Source of the DNA: Eubacterium sp. 1001713B170207_170306_E7
GTDB lineage: Bacteria; Bacillota; Clostridia; Eubacteriales; Eubacteriaceae
Assembly: GCF_015547515.1 (NCBI RefSeq)
Contig: NZ_JADMVE010000008.1
Span: 62,001-126,000, forward strand
Direction of reading: 5' to 3'
Length of the DNA: 64,000 nt
Positions 49,035 to 59,200 of the stretch are shown in pieces. Position numbers and translations under genes: made by a program. The notes under the pieces are model-generated. The model was not told the origin of the DNA. It searched no databases and saw only the letters and a program-made list of their open reading frames with translations. Within the stretch, counting starts at the first letter, position 1. The number at the start of each line of letters is the position of its first letter.

Positions 49035-50957
49035 TCATTTCTCCGCCGCTTCTTTGACAAGGGCTGTGAATGCTGCTTCGGGCAGTGGTCTTGAAAAATA
49101 ATAGCCCTGGATAAAATCGCAGTCCATCTCCCGCAGGATCTCGACCTCCTCGGCCACCTCGACGCCCTCGGCGATGACGCGCATCTTCATGCGGTGGATC
49201 AGGTTGATAATAGCTTCCACGGCCATTTTGGTTCGGGACTCGCCGGCCAGGCGGCTGGTCAGGCTCTTGTCCAGCTTGATAATCTTGAAGGGCAGGTGAA
49301 GCATGTTGGTGACGCCGGAATAGCCAATGCCGAAATCGTCCAGGGCAAAGGCGCAGCCATAGCGGATGAGGCGGTCCATGGTGTTTTTAAGGGTGGCCAT
49401 GGAGGCGGCGGCTACGGTCTCGGTGATCTCAAACTTGAAGCGTTGAGGCGGCAGCCGGTAGCGCTCCATGATGGCGATGAGGTCATCGGCCAGGCTCTCC
49501 TGCATACACTGTACCACGGAAAGGTTCACGCCGATGGTTTCAAATCCCGCTTCGGTATAGGGATGGGCAGAGACAAACTGACACACCTTCTCGAACACGA
49601 TGAGGCCAATGGACACGATCATACCGTTTTCCTCGGTCATGGGGATAAACTCGTCGGGCGGGATCAGGCCAAACTCGGGGTCACGCATGCGCACCAGCGC
49701 CTCGCAGGTGGCAAAGCGCCCCTTGGGAATGGAGTAAATGGGCTGGTAATGCACCTCAAAGCCGTCGTTTTCGAGGGCGGTGGTGAGCATGGAGCGGATA
49801 TGGTTCTTGCGCTTAAATTTCTCGTTGAAGATTTCACCGCCCCGCACCACACCGTTTTCGCGGTGCTTGGATTCCTGAATGGCAAAGTCGATGGCGGACA
49901 CGATCTCGTCGGCGGTCTCGGTGCCGCTCTGGCCCACGGGCACCACGCCCAGGCCGCAGCTCAGGCTGTAGTCAATGCCCTGGTAATGCCAGGGCTTTTT
50001 GAACCGCTCCACGATGATGTCCACAGTTTGGTCGGCGCTCGCCGCGCCGCCGGAGGCCGCGAGGCAGAACACGTCGCCGTCGAAGCGGTAGACCCGCCCG
50101 GTGCTGGCCAGCTCCTTTAAAAACCCGGCGACTTCCTTGAGCAGGCGGTCACAGGTCTTGACGCCGAACACCTCGTTGGCAAACTTGAAATCCCGCAGGG
50201 CAAGGGCGATGACATCGCCCCTTTTCCCCTCCTTGAGATGCATTTCGATCATCTGCAGAAAGACCTGCCGCTTAAAGGTGCCGGTGAGCTCGTCGCTGAC
50301 CAGGCTGTTGCTCTGGGTGGAGAGGTGCACCAGCAGAATACAGCAGGTGCAGGCCACACCGGTCAGGATATAGCCGGTAAAGACGAACTGGAGCAGGATG
50401 GCCGCCAAAGACAGTGCCAGAAAGGCGCAGAGCGCCACAAAAACCGAGTGGGACATCTTTTTGCGGTTGTAGATGGCCACGACTGCGGCGCACAGGATAT
50501 AGGAGATGGTAATGACATGGCTGAAGGGATTGCCGATGCCGCGGGCATAGCCGTGTTCCAGGTCCAGGGAAAAGTAAAAATGCGTCAGCGGGTTGGACAG
50601 GGCCAGCAGCAAGTAAACAAAATACATTGAAAAAACCAGAATGACCAGGGCCCTTTTGTGCCAGAATTCCTGATAAATGATGGAAATCACGTACAGCAGC
50701 ACCATCATGGGCATGCTGGGCAGAAAAATCAGATACAGGTTGTTGAAGAAAACGGCCAGGCCGAAGTTGTCGGGCGTCAGGTTTTCCAGCAGCAGCGTGG
50801 CGGCGATATTGGTGGCGATAAAGGCAAAGGAAATGACAAGGGTCGCACCATAGATACGGTTCTGCCAGGTGGGAACCCGCGGCCCTCTGTAGTAGTAAAC
50901 CATGATGATACCGATGATTACAGCTGAATAGATTTCAAATTCCAAGTGCCATGTCAT
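49035..50957 (-). CDS. Membrane c-di-GMP phosphodiesterase with degenerate GGDEF
   Basis: 640 residues. Seven or so membrane segments (1-210) are followed by a GGDEF-fold domain (about 220-375) whose signature is RFDGDVF rather than GGDEF, so it is probably not a cyclase. The EAL domain (about 385-635) is intact: CEALVRM, DDFGIGYSG, KLDKSL and IAEGVE. It should hydrolyse c-di-GMP, perhaps with the GGDEF domain sensing GTP. It heads the operon with the kinase and regulator. Confidence 0.85.
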   Translation of the reverse strand: MTWHLEFEIYSAVIIGIIMVYYYRGPRVPTWQNRIYGATLVISFAFIATNIAATLLLENLTPDNFGLAVFFNNLYLIFLPSMPMMVLLYVISIIYQEFWHKRALVILVFSMYFVYLLLALSNPLTHFYFSLDLEHGYARGIGNPFSHVITISYILCAAVVAIYNRKKMSHSVFVALCAFLALSLAAILLQFVFTGYILTGVACTCCILLVHLSTQSNSLVSDELTGTFKRQVFLQMIEMHLKEGKRGDVIALALRDFKFANEVFGVKTCDRLLKEVAGFLKELASTGRVYRFDGDVFCLAASGGAASADQTVDIIVERFKKPWHYQGIDYSLSCGLGVVPVGQSGTETADEIVSAIDFAIQESKHRENGVVRGGEIFNEKFKRKNHIRSMLTTALENDGFEVHYQPIYSIPKGRFATCEALVRMRDPEFGLIPPDEFIPMTEENGMIVSIGLIVFEKVCQFVSAHPYTEAGFETIGVNLSVVQCMQESLADDLIAIMERYRLPPQRFKFEITETVAAASMATLKNTMDRLIRYGCAFALDDFGIGYSGVTNMLHLPFKIIKLDKSLTSRLAGESRTKMAVEAIINLIHRMKMRVIAEGVEVAEEVEILREMDCDFIQGYYFSRPLPEAAFTALVKEAAEK

Positions 50958-50974
50958 TTCTTTTACCTCTATTT

Positions 50975-51679
50975 TTAAATTACCGTTTCAGCGTCGATGG
51001 AAAAGTAATCCTTGCGGATATAAAACTCATTGTAGCTGATAGGCATGCCGTCCTCCACTGACAAAATACATTGGGAGATGAGGAAAACGCTCTCCTCCCG
51101 CGGGATTTTCAGATAACCCCGCACCTCGTGGGCCGGTTTTACAATTTCGATGTGCAGCTTTTTCTTGAGCTGGAACTGCAGCTTTGCCTTTTCCATGATG
51201 CCGTGGAAATTGGCGAAGTTGATGACGTCCTCCACGATGGGGTTCCCCTTCTGGTAGGGCAGGTAGATGTTGCTGTACTGCACCACGTCCTTGCCCATGT
51301 AAAAGGCTTTCTGGACGCGGATAACCTTGTCGAAGGACCCGACCTTGAGCTCGCGCATGAGCCGGCGCCCGGGCGATACCACGCCCACCTTGATGAGCTT
51401 GACCTCGTCGATCTGCCCCTTCAGGCTGTCTACCTCGTCAAAGTAGAACTGGTAATGGTTGGAGGTGGGCTCACAGACAAAATTGCCCTTGCCCGGTATG
51501 GTGTAGATATAGTTCTCGTTGACCAGCAATGCCAGGCTTTTGCGCAGGGTGGTACGGCTGACGTCATAAAATTCCGACAGCTCGTGCTCGGACGGCAGGA
51601 TGTCGCCGGGCTTCATCTCACCTTTTTCAATTTTTCCTTTAATGTCGTTTACGATATCGAGGTATAAAATTTTACGCAT
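50975..51679 (-). CDS. GntR/HutC-family transcriptional regulator with UTRA domain
   Basis: 234 residues. The N-terminal winged helix (1-70) has LPSEHELSEFYDVSRTTLRKSL and PGKGNFV; the UTRA effector domain (about 90-230) has GKDVVQYSNIYLP. Effector unknown. It lies six bases after the corrinoid-protein gene and may respond to a methylated substrate, but no methyltransferase is adjacent. Confidence 0.82.
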   Translation of the reverse strand: MRKILYLDIVNDIKGKIEKGEMKPGDILPSEHELSEFYDVSRTTLRKSLALLVNENYIYTIPGKGNFVCEPTSNHYQFYFDEVDSLKGQIDEVKLIKVGVVSPGRRLMRELKVGSFDKVIRVQKAFYMGKDVVQYSNIYLPYQKGNPIVEDVINFANFHGIMEKAKLQFQLKKKLHIEIVKPAHEVRGYLKIPREESVFLISQCILSVEDGMPISYNEFYIRKDYFSIDAETVI

Positions 51680-51685
51680 GGCTTC

Positions 51686-52318
51686 CTACTCCTGGGTAAG
51701 CCATTCTCTGCAGATGGAGACACCCTCGATGGCGTCGCTGGAAAAGGCGTCGGCTCCCACGTATCTGGCGTATTCTTTGCCCGCGATGGCGCCGCCCAGA
51801 ATGATCCGGATATCCTCCCGGAGGCCGGCGGCAGTGATGGCCTCCACCACCACGCGGATGTTTTCCACCACGGAGGTCAGTATCCCGCTGATGCCCAGTA
51901 TCTGGGGCTTTTCTTTTTTGATGGCCCGGATAAATTCCTCGGTGGGGACGTCTGTGCCCAGGTCGATGACATCAAGGCCCTCGGAATGCAGCATGCTGAC
52001 AAATATGTTTTTGCCCACGTCGTGGATATCGTCAAACACGGTACCCACCACGATCTTGCCCGCCGGGGCCTCGCGGCTGGAGCGCTCGGATTCCATGCCG
52101 GATATTTTGAGCAGGCTGGACACCAGCTCGCCGGCCATGATGAGGTCTGCGATGTAGTACTCGCCCTTCTCGTACCGGTTGGCCACGCGCTGGAGGGCGA
52201 AATTCAGGTCGTTGGATATCTCCTTTGGGTTTTCCCCTGATGCGAGCAGGGTTTTTACCTGGCGGATGGCCAGGGGCTCGTCGATGTTTTCGACCGCTTC
52301 GATTAATTTTTTCTCCAT
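51686..52318 (-). CDS. Orphan corrinoid (B12-binding) methyltransferase protein
   Basis: 210 residues from ATG 52318 after ACGGAG. The N-terminal helical cap (about 1-85, MtaC/MttC type) is followed by a Rossmann-type cobalamin domain with the base-off motif DIHDVG (D97, H99, G102) and GGAIAG. Such proteins carry methyl groups between a substrate-specific methyltransferase and a second methyltransferase feeding the Wood-Ljungdahl pathway. Neither partner is nearby, which is unusual. It is co-transcribed with the GntR regulator. Confidence 0.82.
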   Translation of the reverse strand: MEKKLIEAVENIDEPLAIRQVKTLLASGENPKEISNDLNFALQRVANRYEKGEYYIADLIMAGELVSSLLKISGMESERSSREAPAGKIVVGTVFDDIHDVGKNIFVSMLHSEGLDVIDLGTDVPTEEFIRAIKKEKPQILGISGILTSVVENIRVVVEAITAAGLREDIRIILGGAIAGKEYARYVGADAFSSDAIEGVSICREWLTQE

Positions 52319-52472
52319 GATAACTCCGTCTACAATCAATCTATTTTAGTATGAATCATATCATAAAAACCGGTCTGTGACAATCGTTTAACCACTGGAT
52401 TTACACCAATTAATAGTTTTTCTTTGATCAACCTTTCGTTAAAGAATTGTCAAGGAATTCTTCTTTATTCTA

Positions 52473-52501
52473 TTGGAATTTTAATGAAAAAGGCGTATAA
52501 T
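52473..52501 (+). promoter_or_regulatory. fbp promoter
   Basis: TTGGAA (52473-52478), 17-bp spacer, TATAAT (52496-52501), with an AAGGAG ribosome site before the start at 52568. Confidence 0.65.
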
Positions 52502-52567
52502 GGGTATATATATTGCAAAGGTTCCCAGAAATATTGTGAAAATACAGAGAATTTTAAGGAGCATTCT

Positions 52568-54556
52568 ATGGAAAACTTTACAAAAGCCGAGCTTGAAAAG
52601 AACAAAAAATACCTGGAGCTGCTGTCCGGTAACTTTCCAAACATCACCACCGCCGTGGGCGAGGTGGTCAACCTGACGGCCATTTTAAACCTGCCCAAAA
52701 GCACGGAGCACTTCCTGACCGATATCCACGGTGAGCACGAGGCCTTTAACCACGTGATGCAGAACGCCTCGGGCGCGATCCGCCGCAAGGTCATGGACGA
52801 GCTGGGCAGCACGGTCAGCCTTGAGGATCTGGAGGAGCTGACCACGCTCATCTATTACCCCAGCGAAAAGCTGGACTTGATTAAAAAGGAAAAGAAGGGC
52901 CCTTACCTGGACAACTGGTATGAGCTTACCATTTACCGCCTGGTCAAGGTCTGCCGGGCCGCCGCCTCCAAATACACCCGTTCCAAGGTGCGCAAGGCCC
53001 TGCCCAAGGATTTCGCCTATGTGATGGAGGAGCTTTTGCAGGAGGACGAGCACCGCTTTAACAAAAAGGAATACTATAACCAGATCATCGCGAGCCTGGT
53101 GGAATACGGCCGGGCCGAGCACTTTATCATCGAGATCTCCGGCGTCATCAAGCGCCTGACCACCGACCACCTGCACATCATCGGGGATATCTTTGACCGT
53201 GGGCCGGGGCCGGACGTGGTCATGGACACCCTCATGAAGCACCACTCCCTGGATATGCAGTGGGGCAATCACGATATTCTGTGGATGGGCGCCGCCGCGG
53301 GCAGCGCGGCCTGCATCGCCAACGTGGTGCGTATCGCCCTGCGCTACGCCAACATGGATGCCCTGGAAACCGGCTACGGCATCAACCTGCTGCCGCTGGC
53401 CACCTTTGCCAACCGCGTATACCGGGAAGACCCCTGCCAGCAGTTTACCCCCAAGGTGAGTCCGGACGACATCGAGACCGACGCGGAAATCATGCTCATG
53501 ACCCGCATGCACAAGGCCATCAGCATAATCCAGTTCAAGCTGGAGGACCAGCTGATCTCCCGCCACCCCGAATACGAGATGGACGACCGCCTGGTGCTCA
53601 GGGGCATCAGTGAGGACAACAAGACCGTTGAGGTGGACGGCGTGGTCTACGAGCTCAACGACACGAACTTCCCCACCCTGAACCATGAAAAGCCCTGGGA
53701 ATTGAGCGAGGAGGAGCAGATCGTGGTGGACAAGCTGTGCTACACCTTCCGTCACAGCGAAAAGCTTCAGAAGCATATCCGCTTCATGTACGCCAAGGGC
53801 AGCATGTATCTGGTCTACAACAACAACCTGCTGTTCCACGCCTGCGTGCTGCTGAACGAGGACGGCACCTTCAAGGTCAAGAAGATCAACAACAAATATT
53901 ATTCGGGCCGCTCCCTCATGGATAAATACGACCAGATGGCCCGGGAGGCCTATTTCGGCGACATTGAGGAATGCCCGAACAAGTCGGATTTCCTGTGGTA
54001 CCTGTGGTGCAACAAGGATTCCCCGCTTTTCGGCAAGGACAAGATGGCCACCTTTGAGCGGTACTTCATCGACGACAAGACCCCGCATAAGGAGCGTTAC
54101 ACGCCTTTCTACACCCGGATCGACGACAATGAGAACATTGCGGTCATGATCCTCAAGGAATTTGGCGTGGACCCGGTGGAGGGCCACCTGATCAACGGCC
54201 ACGTGCCCGTCAAGGCCGGCTCGGGCGAAAGCCCCATCCGCGCCAACGGCAAGCAGCTGGTCATTGACGGCGGTTTTGCCAAGGCCTATCAGAAAACCAC
54301 GGGCATTGCCGGCTATACTCTGACCTACAACTCCTACGGCCTCACCCTCATCAGCCACCGCCCCTTTGAATCGGTGGATATGGCGATCCGTGAGGGCGTG
54401 GACATCAAATCCACCCGGCAGGTGGTGGAAACCACGCTGGAACGCAAGCGCGTCAAGGACACGGATATCGGCAAAACCATCCAGGCCCAGGTACACGACC
54501 TGGAAATGCTGATTTCGGCTTACCGGAAAGGGATTATTAAGGAAAAATCTTATTAA
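52568..54556 (+). CDS. fbp: Class III fructose-1,6-bisphosphatase
   Basis: 662 residues from ATG 52568; a longer upstream frame reads through the promoter and is rejected. Metallophosphatase motifs: TDIHGEHEAF, GDIFDRGPGPD, WGNHDILWMGA and LINGHVPVKAG. This is the Firmicutes-specific gluconeogenic enzyme that removes the C1 phosphate from fructose-1,6-bisphosphate, and its length is standard. It is a single gene with its own promoter and terminator. Codon use is strongly G/C-ending, typical of a well-expressed core gene here. Confidence 0.93.
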   Translation: MENFTKAELEKNKKYLELLSGNFPNITTAVGEVVNLTAILNLPKSTEHFLTDIHGEHEAFNHVMQNASGAIRRKVMDELGSTVSLEDLEELTTLIYYPSEKLDLIKKEKKGPYLDNWYELTIYRLVKVCRAAASKYTRSKVRKALPKDFAYVMEELLQEDEHRFNKKEYYNQIIASLVEYGRAEHFIIEISGVIKRLTTDHLHIIGDIFDRGPGPDVVMDTLMKHHSLDMQWGNHDILWMGAAAGSAACIANVVRIALRYANMDALETGYGINLLPLATFANRVYREDPCQQFTPKVSPDDIETDAEIMLMTRMHKAISIIQFKLEDQLISRHPEYEMDDRLVLRGISEDNKTVEVDGVVYELNDTNFPTLNHEKPWELSEEEQIVVDKLCYTFRHSEKLQKHIRFMYAKGSMYLVYNNNLLFHACVLLNEDGTFKVKKINNKYYSGRSLMDKYDQMAREAYFGDIEECPNKSDFLWYLWCNKDSPLFGKDKMATFERYFIDDKTPHKERYTPFYTRIDDNENIAVMILKEFGVDPVEGHLINGHVPVKAGSGESPIRANGKQLVIDGGFAKAYQKTTGIAGYTLTYNSYGLTLISHRPFESVDMAIREGVDIKSTRQVVETTLERKRVKDTDIGKTIQAQVHDLEMLISAYRKGIIKEKSY

Positions 54557-54580
54557 AAAACGGGCTCTGCCCGTTTTTTT
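54555..54580 (+). terminator. fbp terminator
   Basis: ACGGGC-TCT-GCCCGT hairpin followed by seven T. Confidence 0.8.
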
Positions 54581-54667
54581 AGTTGAGCGTTGCTAAATCC
54601 CTTTCCTTATGATAAACTAAAACTACTATTAAACATGCATACTTCAATAACATTCGGAGGGGAAACC

Positions 54668-55537
54668 ATGAGCTTTGAAATTGTAACAGATTCTTCCTGC
54701 AACCTGCCTGAGGACATCATTGACCGTTACGGTCTGCACATTCTGTCTTTACGCTTTTTAGTCGGGGAAAAAGAATACTACAGCTATACCAAGGGGGAGA
54801 TCACCGATCTAGCCCAGTTCTATACTATGATGCGCAACAAGGAGGAAATCACCACCTCACAGATCAGCAGCGACATCTGCACCCGTCTTTTTGAAGGGCT
54901 GCTGCAGCAGGGCAAAGATGTTCTGTACATCGGGTTCTCCTCCGCGCTCAGCGGCACTTACCAGGTGGGATACCTGGCCCTTGAGGCGCTGAAAGAAAAA
55001 TATCCCGACCGCAAGATTTACGCGGTGGATACCCTGGGCGCTTCGCTGGGCGAGGGACTTCTGGTTTACCATGCCGCGAACCTGCGGGATGCCGGAAAGA
55101 GCATTGAGGACGTCAATGCCTGGCTTCTGGACAACCGCCTGCACCTCTGCCACTGGTTTACGGTGGACGATCTGTTCTTCCTGCAGCGCGGAGGGCGTGT
55201 GTCCGGCACGGTGGCCATCTTCGGCACGCTTTTAAACGTCAAACCCGTTATGCACATGGACAACGAAGGCCGGCTGATCTTTGTGACCAAGGTGCGCGGC
55301 CGCAAGCGTTCCCTGGACGCGCTGGTAGAACGGCTGGACCAGACCGCCATCAACCCGTCCGAGCAGTCCATTTTCATCACTCACGGCGACTGTCTGGAGG
55401 ACGCCCAGTACGTGGCTAAGAAGATCGAGGAAACATACCACCCCAAAGAAATTGTCATCAACTGGGTGGATCCGGTCATCGGCGCACACTCCGGTCCCGG
55501 CACCGTGGCGCTGTTCTTTCTGGGAACCGAACGGTAA
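54668..55537 (+). CDS. DegV-family fatty-acid-binding protein
   Basis: 289 residues from ATG 54668 after CGGAGGGG. It begins with the family motif VTDSSCNLP and contains SSALSGTYQVG, WFTVDDLFFLQRGGRVS and IGAHSGPGT, all hallmarks. DegV/FakB proteins bind a fatty acid and present it to the FakA kinase for phospholipid synthesis. No fakA gene is close by. Confidence 0.9.
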   Translation: MSFEIVTDSSCNLPEDIIDRYGLHILSLRFLVGEKEYYSYTKGEITDLAQFYTMMRNKEEITTSQISSDICTRLFEGLLQQGKDVLYIGFSSALSGTYQVGYLALEALKEKYPDRKIYAVDTLGASLGEGLLVYHAANLRDAGKSIEDVNAWLLDNRLHLCHWFTVDDLFFLQRGGRVSGTVAIFGTLLNVKPVMHMDNEGRLIFVTKVRGRKRSLDALVERLDQTAINPSEQSIFITHGDCLEDAQYVAKKIEETYHPKEIVINWVDPVIGAHSGPGTVALFFLGTER

Positions 55538-55543
55538 GGCTTT

Positions 55544-55581
55544 AACCCGCCCGCTGACACAGCCGGGCGGGTTTCTTTTTT
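55544..55581 (+). terminator. Terminator after the DegV-family gene
   Basis: AACCCGCCCG/CGGGCGGGTT hairpin followed by TCTTTTTT. Confidence 0.75.
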
Positions 55582-55691
55582 ACCGAAACCGTTCCCTTTC
55601 TACTGAAAACGTTCTTCTTGCTTTTCTCTCCTGTGGTATACTTTAATTAAACATTTGTTTCGTTTAAAATTGAGCCCGGGAGGTTTTTGTC

Positions 55692-56066
55692 ATGGGAAAA
55701 TTTGTTATCAAACCGGTTAAGTCCGGTTATACCTTTCATCTGAAAGCCAGAAATGGCGAGGTGATCGCAACGTCTGAGGTGTATTCCAGCCTGACGACCT
55801 GCAAGCACGGCGTCGAATCTGTCCGCAAAAACGCGGAAGGCGCGCACCTGGAGGATCAGACCGCCAAGGAGCCTGTCCCCGCGAAAAATCCAAAGTTTGA
55901 GATGTACCAGGATAAGGGTGGTAAATACCGCTTCCACCTAAAGGCCAGCAACGGCGAGATCATTGCTGTTTCCGCCGGCTATAAAGAAAAGGGCAGCTGC
56001 CTGAAGGGCATCGAATCGGTCCGGCGCAACGCTCCCGAGGCCGAAGTCATTGTTGAAGAAGCCTGA
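55692..56066 (+). CDS. YegP-family protein, tandem DUF1508
   Basis: 124 residues made of two similar halves: FHLKARNGEVIATSEVY...GVESVRKNA and FHLKASNGEIIAVSAGY...GIESVRRNA. This is the YegP/DUF1508 duplication. Function is not established. Ribosome site GGGAGG. Confidence 0.85.
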   Translation: MGKFVIKPVKSGYTFHLKARNGEVIATSEVYSSLTTCKHGVESVRKNAEGAHLEDQTAKEPVPAKNPKFEMYQDKGGKYRFHLKASNGEIIAVSAGYKEKGSCLKGIESVRRNAPEAEVIVEEA

Positions 56067-56090
56067 TCCTAACCTTTCATATATTTTATA

Positions 56091-56124
56091 GAAGCCCCCC
56101 GGATACTCTTATCCGGGGGGCTTC
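56091..56124 (+). terminator. Terminator after the YegP-family gene
   Basis: GAAGCCCCCCGGAT/ATCCGGGGGGCTTC long hairpin followed by TTACTG; possibly bidirectional. Confidence 0.6.
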
Positions 56125-56185
56125 TTACTGCCTGCCATCAATAGCTGACGGGCGCAAAAAATTCATACTTTTTTCTGATTTATCC

Positions 56186-56220
56186 AAAAAAACAAGGGAA
56201 GCCGTGCGGCTTCCCTTGTT
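56186..56220 (-). terminator. Terminator of the giant surface-protein gene
   Basis: CAAGGGAAGCC-GCAC-GGCTTCCCTTG followed by seven T on the minus strand, about 35 bases after the gene's stop. Confidence 0.78.
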
Positions 56221-56252
56221 TTTATTTGTTTCTGTTTTTCTCATTTACTGTC

Positions 56253-59200
56253 TTAACGGTGTTTTTTCCGGAGGACCAGGGTGCCGCAAAGCACGAGCAC
56301 AGCCACGGCCAGCATGGCCATGATCCCCCAGAAGCCGGAGCTTCCGTTAAAGATACCGGTGGCGGCTCCTGCGGAGCCTTCCGGTGTATTGGGCTGCTGC
56401 GGTGTTGTGACGTCTGGCGTCTCTGTCTGCTCAGCTGGTTTATCCTGCATGCGGACAATGTTGCCCTCGCAGGCTTCGCCGCCCACGGTCACGGTGCCGT
56501 CTGGCATGAGAGTGAAGGTGATTTCCTCCGCGACCTCGTAGCCGTCCGGCGCGGTGGTTTCCCGCAGAACATAGGTGCCAGTCTTCAAGCCCTCGATCTT
56601 TTTCATCTCGGTGCCGGAGGTCCAGCTCAGGCTTTCGCCTGTGATCGTCTGTGCGATGACTTCGTTTCCCGCCTCGTCACGGGCAATGCTGCCATCCTCC
56701 TCGGTATTGTAAACCGCCAGAACTGCTCCAGGCAGCTCGTTCGTTTCGTTGATGATGGTTTTGCTGATGTAGAACGCTGTAAGCACATCGGTCATCACCA
56801 GCTTGTCGGTGAAGTTTTCACCTGGGCCCACGTCTTTGACTGTTACTTTGAAGGGAATCGGTTCTGCCAGGGTATAGCCGTCCGGCGCTTCGATTTCTTC
56901 GAGATAATACTGCTTGTCTGCGTGAAGCTGGTTCTTGATGAGCATGGCCTCACTGCTGGAGGTCCATTCTTTCAAGCCTTCAATGGGCTGGTGGTTTTCA
57001 TCGGTTATGCGCAGCTTGGCGCCGGACAGCATTTCTTCATTGATATCTTTTTTGGATACCTCTACCATGATCGGCGGCTCATACCAGACAACATTGCCGT
57101 CCTTGTCGAGGGCCGCAGTTCCTTCTCCGTTGTCAAAACTTTCAATGTCGGGTTCCAGGCTGCCTCTTTCCAGTTTGAATTTAACTGTAATGGGTTTTTT
57201 TGAAACCTGGCTGCCATCCGGGGCTGCTAACTCTTTGACGATGTATTCCACGCCGGTGATCAAACCGTCAAAAAGGATTTCGCCCTTTTCATCGGTCACA
57301 GCAGTGGCGACAAGCACCTCCTCGTATTGGGCTGCGGCTCTGAAAAACCGGGCAAAGGTGCTTCTGCTCTGCGGCTCTGTCTTTTCAACTCGTTTGTAGA
57401 GCCCGTAGGTGGAGCCTGGAAGCAGTTTGGTAGGATCCTGCTCATCAACCTTGACCAGCTTGATCTGACCGCGCACTGCGTCGTCCAGAACAGTATTGTC
57501 TTTCACATCGCTGCCGTCTGCGGTCTTGAGGCCTTGGAACCGGCCGGTTTCATCCACTACTGCCCGATAGACAGTTTCGTCCACTTTGTAGCAGTGCGGA
57601 GCTTCCAGCTCTCTCACAAAATAGGTACCTGGGGTAATATGGTCAAATACTACCTGGCCCCCGGCATTGCTGACCGTTTCCTGTACCAGCTGATTATCCT
57701 GCGTGTACAGGCCAAATTTTGCTCCCTCGAGCGGTTTGGAAGCGCCTAAAATTTCATCGGCGTTGTCACCGTTCGCGCAAAGCTCACCAGTGTGGCCGGT
57801 CTTGTTAAAGACAATCTCAGCCGTTTGGTTGACAAGCGTGTATTGGCTGTTTTCATCAGGCTTCAGCACTTCTCCATTTTGAACAGCGCTGACCTGTACG
57901 ATATTGTCCTGGCCGACAGTCACGCTGACATCCAGGCTTTCAGCCAGGCGCTCATAGCCTGCGGGCTGTCTGGTTTCAGTCAGAGTGTACGCGCCGGGCG
58001 TCAGGCTGTCAAAGACAGCAAGGCCGTCTGTGCCAGTGGTTTTGACAATTGGTGTGATGTCGTCGCCGTAGCGGTTCTTACCTGTCAGCGTAAATTCCGC
58101 ACCACTCAGCTTCTGGCCATCCGCGTTGGTTTTCACCAGCTTGAGGCTGCCTGTGGCCGGACTGTTATTGATAGCCGCACTGGCCATTATTTCCTGCCCG
58201 TTTTCTGTGATACTGATATCAATTGTCTGGCTACCGTTGAGCACATAGCCTTCCGGCGCAGTGATTTCTTTTAAGGTATAGCTGCCATAGGGAATGTTAT
58301 CGAAACGGTACGCGCCGTTTTCATCGGTGGTGGCTTCGGCTACCTTCTGGCTGTCCTTAAACAGCCCGATGACCGCGCCTTTAACCGGATAAGTGACGCC
58401 TTGTTTTGTGTCGGTGTCAATTTTGACACCAGAGATGGTGCCTCGTTTGAGGCGGTTGATAAACTGATTCTGTTTATCGCCGTTGTCCACACTTCCGTCC
58501 TCATGGATGGTAATTGTCTGGGCAACCGGCATCACATATGGCTCAGTTAAGCCCTCAACCAAAATCTCAGTGATTTGATACTGTCCAACTGGAACATTGT
58601 CAAAAATGGCTTTTCCATCTTCTCCGGTTGTTGCTGTTCCAGTATAACCAAACCGCAGGTCTGCTCCATTCGCTTCCTTTATACGTTCCAGTTTAAACTG
58701 ATATCCCGCTCCGGCATTCTTGGTTTTTACATCAATCGTGCCGTCAGCTGTGGTTTCAATCTGTTTTTCGATGGATACTGAACTTCGGCGGACTGTGTTT
58801 GTAATAACTGCCTGCGTGGTCTCTTCTCCATCGACAGTCGTTATAAGTTCTGCAATATGAAGTGCTGCCACTGCTTCGCCCGGCTGGAGATAACCGCCTG
58901 GCGCTGCCGTTTCATAGACGTCATATTCGCCAGCTAACAGCTCTCCCTCGTAAAGGTATGGAATGCCAAAGCGATTCAGTTTTTCTTCGGTGTATCCGTC
59001 ACCCAGGGCCAGCTGATCGGTGGACTGAAGCCCGTATTCTCCAGAGGCTCCGCTCTTTTCAATAATAGCAGCTACTACGGTTTTAGTACCTTGCAAACAC
59101 ACAGCAAACTGCGCGCCGCTGAGTACAAGATCTGTTTCATTTCCATCCGCGCCTGTTGTCTTAAAGGTGTCGTCTATCTTTTTGAGTGTCATGCTGCCAC

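Noticed and set aside
49194-50120. 308-residue rightward frame
   Set aside because: Antisense to the EAL/GGDEF gene; His/Gly-rich composition is typical of a mirror frame.
52685-54496. 603-residue open frame on the minus strand
   Set aside because: It is antisense to the whole fbp gene. The long frame follows from the G/C-ending codons of fbp; it has no ribosome site or known motif.
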